Origin: Aedes albopictus
Taxonomy: Eukaryota; Arthropoda; Insecta; Diptera; Culicidae
Direction of reading: 5' to 3'
Length of the DNA stretch: 64,000 nucleotides
Assembly: GCF_035046485.1 (NCBI RefSeq)
Contig: NC_085137.1
Location: 43,889,155-43,953,154 of the forward strand
This document shows positions 59,346 to 64,000 of the stretch, in pieces. The position numbers and the translations under genes were made by a program. The notes under the pieces are model-generated. The model did no database searches. It was not told the origin of the DNA and worked only from the letters and a program-made list of their open reading frames with translations. The number at the start of each line of letters is the position of its first letter. Position 1 is the first letter of the stretch.

Positions 59346-60007
59346 TGAAGAATGAGCTGCCGCACGGTATGTTTTGGAGTAAAAATGAAAATGTCCCCTG
59401 GCACCGGTTCCCCCGGAGGCATTCCAGGGGACCCAGGAACATCCAGAAGGACTCCAGGTGTTCAGAAAATGTACTAATACAATCAGCTTCGATAAAGTTT
59501 CAATTATTGCCAATGTTTTAAAGTTGTTCCATAGAGAAAAAAATAGTTCTGATAGAAATACCCCAAATGCCATAACGTTGGTACCCCACGGGAATCCGGA
59601 ATAACTCCGTAACCATCCAGGTTTTAGACTTCGTGTCCCATTTTATCAAAACTAGAATAAAAACTGGATATTGTCTCAAATTTTCATTAGGATTGGATAA
59701 AAATCAACAGAGTTATGAATTTTTCAAGTTGAAAATTTGTTGCGAAAACGACCTTGGCCTTTTGGGTGTTAAAGAACACTCTTTCAGCTAGAAGCTGTGA
59801 CGAAGAACCTGCTGGCGCAACCACACAGCTTGCTCAATGTAAACATTATTGCCACAGACAAACAGACGTAACACTTGCGAAATTTCCATCGACCACGCTC
59901 TTAACGATCATTTCAAATTTTCATAGTTGTGGCTTTCACAACCAGAGGCGCGCGCATCGTTTTTCTATGCGTTTGACGTTTCACACTAGCGCCTTCTGTT
60001 GACGATA

Positions 60008-60224
60008 AGGTACACCGGGGCAAGTTGACACGGATGGGGCAAGATGAAACACGAAGTTTTGAAATAGATTTTAATACAATTTGGAAATTTATCCTTCGCT
60101 AAAAGATGGTTAGAATCAAAAACTATGTGTTATGGCGATCAAACTGTTTATCATCATTAGAAAACATCATATTAACCCGCTGTTTCATCTTGCCCCACCC
60201 GTTTCAACTTGCCCCGGTGTACCT
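60008..60224. mobile_element. 217-bp TA-flanked MITE
   Basis: AGGTACACCGGGGCAAGTTG and its complement at the ends, TA at 60006-60007 and 60225-60226. The second word GGGGCAAGATGAAAC is also mirrored. Confidence 0.85.
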
Positions 60225-60226
60225 TA

Positions 60227-60898
60227 TTGCACAACACAGTAATTCGTGCAACTTTTCCACCAGGTGATGGTAGTGTTAACTGGGCGATGGATTTCCATGA
60301 AAACCGTTCAAGGTGTTACGTCTGTTTGTCTGTGTTATTGCGTTTGACGTTTCACAAGCTTTTGTAGCAAGATGAAGTTGGGTAAGGTTTCTTGTAGCAC
60401 AATTATGAAGCCTTGTCTGGAGTAAAACAAAACGGGCTATTTTCTGTGCTATTTATATATAGCAATGTGGCAGCGAGGACATCATCAGGACCAGTGGATA
60501 TGGAGATCGGGAGTTCGATTCCAAGTAGCGGAAAGTACTTAAATTATTCAATTTTAAAAGCGAGGATTCCAGTTCCACATGTATTGCGTCACGGTATCCA
60601 TAACCTAATTATATTTAATCGATTAATTAGGGGATGCCGTATAACTATTATTTAACAACTATGAAAAGGCTGAAAAAGCGCCTTCTCAAGATGTTATTCA
60701 GTTAGTGGTTACATAGGAGTCGAGAAAAGAGCTATGGCTTGGTGGCATAGAAGCTGCTCGCACAGCATGTACAAGTGGATTAAGTTCGCCAGATTCATTG
60801 GTATAGGGCTTGCATAGAAGCTTCCGTCCATATATACAGCACAGTAACTCAGCATCAAGCCGTATTGAGGACGCTTTGTTGACGTTTACATTTACAAT
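60227..60898. other. Right flank of the 7.4-kb element
   Basis: Includes GTTACGTCTGTTTGTCTGTG (about 60315), shared with the MITE at 15621-16082, and a B-box-like GGAGTTCGATTCC at about 60509. No complete element could be delimited. Confidence 0.4.
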
Positions 60899-60914
60899 AA
60901 ATGTTAGTTGGGAA

Positions 60915-63105
60915 ATCCCCGAACGATTTCCAGGAGGAATCCCCGAAGGAATTCTAGGAGAAATCTATGAAGCACTTCCAGAAGGAAACCCCAAAGGAAT
61001 TCCAGAAGGACTCCTGAAAGAATTCCATGAGGAATCCCTGAAGCAAATCCAACAGGAATCTCCGAAGGATTTCTAAGAGAAATCATCAGAACAATTCCAG
61101 GAGGAAAACCTGAAGAAATTTCAAGAGAAATCCACGTTGAAATATCATGAGAAAGCCGCGAAATAATATCAGGAGGAATTTATGAAGGATGTTCAAGAGG
61201 AATACCCGAAGGAATACCCAAAGAAATTCCAGGAGACATTCCAGAACGAATTCTAGGAGGAATCCCCGAAGAGAGACCAAGAGAAATCCCTAAATAAAGT
61301 GCAAGGGAAATCCTTGGAGGAATTCCATGAGGAATCTAGGTGGAATTTCAGGAAAATTGTAAGTGGAAGTACCAAAGAAATTCGACGGAATATTAGTAGG
61401 AATCCCCGAAACAATTTCAGGAGGAATCCTAGAAGGAAGTCTAGGAGGAAACCTAGAAATCTAGGAAGAATCACCGGAGGAATTCCTGAAAGAATTCCAG
61501 GATAAAGCCAGGAGGAATCCACGATAGAAGTCCAGGGGAACCTCCGAAAAAAGTCTAGGAAGAATCCCCAAAGAAATTACAGGATAAATCCCTGCAGGGA
61601 TTCCAGGGGAATGCTCTATTGATTGATTGATTTGTCTTTATTATAGAGACTTTCAGCCCTTGGCTGATTCGTCTCTTGTGAATGCTTGAAGAAATTCCGG
61701 TAGGAAGGATTTGCAGGAGGTATTCTCTAAAGAATTCCTGGAATAACTTCAGAAAGAAATTCTTGAGGAATTATTGGAGAAACTCCATGAAAGATTCCCC
61801 AAGAATCTCCTGAAGATATGCCTGATTATAATCCTTAGGGAATACTTGAAGAAGCTCCTACAAGAAACCCTGAAGCAACTCCTGTATGACTTCTTGAATG
61901 AGCTTCTGGAGAAATCTCTGATGTAACTCCTGGAGGCATCCGTGTGTCGTCCTGGAAAAATCTCAATCTCAATCTACAATCTGAAAGAACCCCAGGAGAG
62001 ATCTATGGAAGAACTTCTGGAAGAATTTCCGAAGGATCTTCTCGACCAATCTCTTAAAAATATTCTGAAGGAATTTTGGAAAGAACTCTTATATGAGAAT
62101 CCCTCTATAAACTTCTGGGGTAATCCCTGAATTCTCCTGGAGGTATCCTTGGATCTTCGTATAAGTTTCTCTGTAGAACTTCTGTAGAGGTTTCTGAAGG
62201 AACTTCTGTAGGAATTCCTAAAAAAATCAGGAGGAATCTCTGAAGAAACATCTGCAAGAATTCCTGAAACTCCTGGAAGAATCTCTGATGAAATTCCTGG
62301 AAAGATCTCCTGTAGGAATTGTTAAAGGTACTTCAGGAACTCTGCAGGAACTAGTTTCTAAAGACCTCCTGCAGGAATTCCTGAAGAAACTACTCACGGG
62401 ATTTTTGATAATTCTTCAGGTGGCATTTATGAATTCTCCTGTAAGAATCTTTAAAGGGACTTCTGGAAAGATACCTGAACGAACTCCCGTTGAAATAGCT
62501 TAGGGAACTTCTGAAGGTATTCCCAATGAACACGTGGAGGCATCCCTGAATCATCCTGGAGCTATTAGGGAAATCTCTGAACGAACTCCTGGAGAGATCA
62601 CTGAAGGAACTTCTGGAGCAATTCTTGAAAAAAAAGTCCTGAAAGAATCTTGGGCATCCCCAAGATATTCCAAAAGGAATCCCTGAAGGAATTTCTAGAG
62701 GGATTCTTGAAGAAATTCCAAAATTTTCTGAAAGATCTCCTGAAATCTCTAAGAAAACTTCTGGACTAGTTCCTAAAGAAACTCCTGTAGAAATTCCTTA
62801 TGGAACTTCTGAAGGAATCCATGAAGGAACTTTCATACTAATCTCTGAAGGACCTCCTATGAGAATCCTTAAAGGATATTCTGGATGAATCTTTGATGTA
62901 TCTCTAGGAGGCATCCCTGAATTCTCCTGAAAGAATTTCTGAAGGTACTATAATCGAGATCTTCCTGAGAGATCTTCTGAAAAAAAAAATCATCCTGGAG
63001 GCATCTCTGAAGAATTTTCTGGAGGAATCCCAGGTGGATCTCTAGGAAACATCACTGAATCTATCTGGAAGAATCTCTGAAGAAACTTCTGGAGAGATGT
63101 GAATG
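60915..63105 (+). repeat. 24-bp GAATTCC array, right segment
   Basis: Continuation of 51400-53508 after the nested insertion. It includes a SINE-tail insertion at 61618-61678 and ends GGAGAGATGTGAATG as in the copy at 36260-39385. Confidence 0.8.
61618..61678 (-). repeat. SINE 3' tail, reverse strand
   Basis: GATTGATTTGTCTTTATTAT and GAGACTTTCAGCCCTTGGCT are the complement of the 3' end of the SINE at 45431-45632. The tRNA head is missing. Confidence 0.75.
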
Positions 63106-63354
63106 TGTGTTCTAAGAGTTGTGAAATCAATTATTGTAATCAAACTCTTGTGATAGTGATCGTGAGATTTTTTTATCTCAACTTTATGTAAACTTAATTT
63201 TGTTTGTGCACTGATCATCGGCACGAAAAATGAAAATCAGCGGCGTGACAAACAGCGGCGTATGGCGCGCCGCTGATACCTTGGTCGGCGTCGGTGTGGG
63301 ACAAAAAGTGTCGGCGGCGGCGGCGTGGCGCGGCGGCGCACAGGTCTACCCGAA

Positions 63355-64000
63355 GGGACACTCCCGAAGAGTCGCGTCCCGTAGTTTGAGAAACACTATT
63401 CTGAAAACAAAATAATGGAACCTTTTTTCATGATATGGACAAATTGAACATTGTGCATCAATTAACTCTGCTTTGAATGAGGGAACTTAGTTTGCGACTA
63501 CAGGTTTTCCTCCTTAGGGCTTGAGATGGGGCTGAGAAGGTTTCCAAGAGCTGGAAAAGAGGGGATTCATTGATGTTTAAGGGAAGCGATTGTAGTAGTT
63601 TCTGGTAGTTACGTTGCGCTTCAAATGGTTTCACGGAGTTCCATGTAGGCCGTCCCTTATTTTGCAAAAAAAATATAGATATTATAAGTTCGTTTTTGGA
63701 AAGTGATCATTTTTGCTCAGAAATGATTGTGTCAATATTTGAAGTCCGTATCTTAAGGCTTAGTGGTCCCTCAAAGGGCCTAAAGTTGTCAAAAATTGTT
63801 TGAAACCAAAAACATGAACTTTTTTTTTCTACTAAAAAAATTGCGATTCTGCTTAAACCGATGATTTTAGGACCCTAATGGGCCAAAATTGTGCTTAGAA
63901 TTGCTATATCTCTACTCGTTTTAAAATTATAGACAAAAAACCACCGAAAAATCAGCATTTTTGACCATTTTTTTTAATCTCTAAGGAAACCTACCCCATT
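63355..64000. other. Unassigned right edge
   Basis: Two ORFs of 60-70 codons without support. Nothing else identified up to the window end. Confidence 0.4.

Larger units (their letters stand above)
54184..59768. mobile_element. 5.6-kb TTAA-flanked palindrome with satellite arms
   Basis: CACCCAAAAGGCCAAGGTCG at both ends, inverted; TTAA at 54180-54183 and 59769-59772. The outer 420 bp or so of each arm are nearly identical, giving a mirrored 76-codon ORF on each side. Inward, both arms are arrays of 152-bp monomers. The centre (about 56050-57985) holds a reverse-oriented 24-bp array and unassigned sequence. TTAA duplication fits piggyBac (or Kolobok) type integration; the ends start CACCC. 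Confidence 0.8.
53511..60912. mobile_element. 7.4-kb nested element, CCCAACTAACATTT ends, AA duplication
   Basis: CCCAACTAACATTT at 53511-53524 and its complement at 60899-60912, with AA outside on both sides (53509-53510, 60913-60914). Removing the element and one AA restores the 24-bp array unit. Minus the inner TTAA palindrome it is about 1.8 kb. Two direct repeats of about 60 bp (about 53880-53945 and 59790-59852) flank the inner insertion. Confidence 0.7.
50798..63350 (+). mobile_element. GCC-rich-ended element carrying 24-bp arrays, interrupted by nested insertions
   Basis: GGTAGACCTGTGCGCCG at 50798-50814 and its exact complement at 63334-63350, each followed inward by GGCGGC-rich sequence. 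CGAA stands outside on both sides (50794-50797, 63351-63354), a candidate 4-bp duplication. Without the 7.4-kb insertion the element is about 5.15 kb: GC-rich end, about 500 bp unique, 24-bp array (51400-53510 continuing 60913-63105), about 130 bp unique, GC-rich end. No gene found inside. Confidence 0.65.

Noticed and set aside
54379..59573. Identical 76-codon ORFs on opposite strands
   Set aside because: They are the two copies of one TIR; duplication explains their identity and no coding bias is visible.

Overview
The window reads as intergenic or intronic DNA from a repeat-rich mosquito genome, most likely Aedes. It is AT-rich and carries a Feilai-like tRNA-derived SINE with an 11-bp target duplication. 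It also carries many TA- or TTAA-flanked miniature elements and long arrays of a degenerate 24-bp GAATTCC/GAATCC repeat. There are no bacterial, rRNA, CRISPR or recognisable viral sequences. Almost every ORF of 60-170 codons is a by-product of repeats that happen to lack stops.

Layout. 0-6.2 kb: small TIR elements, then a TA-flanked composite holding three tandem arrays, two copies of a repeat with a conserved tail, and a TTAA-flanked piggyBac-like element. 6.9-7.6 kb: a 0.6-kb foldback. 7.7-11.6 kb: a 3.8-kb DNA transposon with TIRs of about 440 bp and a two-exon minus-strand gene with an RNase-H-fold look, broken by a one-base slip; I cannot assign its family. 12.4-16.1 kb: MITEs and a decayed non-LTR retrotransposon 3' end. 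16.9 kb: the SINE. 17.6-18.2 kb: a non-repetitive island with a convincing 41-codon first coding exon on the minus strand, my only host-gene call. 18.4-31.9 kb: MITEs, a 2.2-kb TTAA element, 24-bp arrays and other tandem repeats. 32.4-33.3 kb and 47.2-49.0 kb: two more non-repetitive, promoter-like islands. 33.6-47.2 kb: 24-bp arrays, a Tc1-like palindrome, an element with an 8-bp target duplication and CATTCGCCCGAA subterminal repeats, SINEs and MITEs.

50.8-63.35 kb is a nested stack. A GC-rich-ended element (TSD CGAA) filled with 24-bp repeats is interrupted by a 7.4-kb element (TSD AA). That element is interrupted by a 5.6-kb TTAA-flanked palindrome, whose arms are tandem 152-bp monomers.

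Working model (inference): the window lies upstream of, or inside long introns of, a minus-strand host gene with one or more promoters here. The space between the islands has been filled by successive, nested transposon insertions whose order can be read from intact target duplications. The best candidates for undescribed biology are the 7.7-11.6 kb transposon, the group of elements with CCCA..AAC ends and dinucleotide duplications, and the satellite-armed TTAA palindrome.
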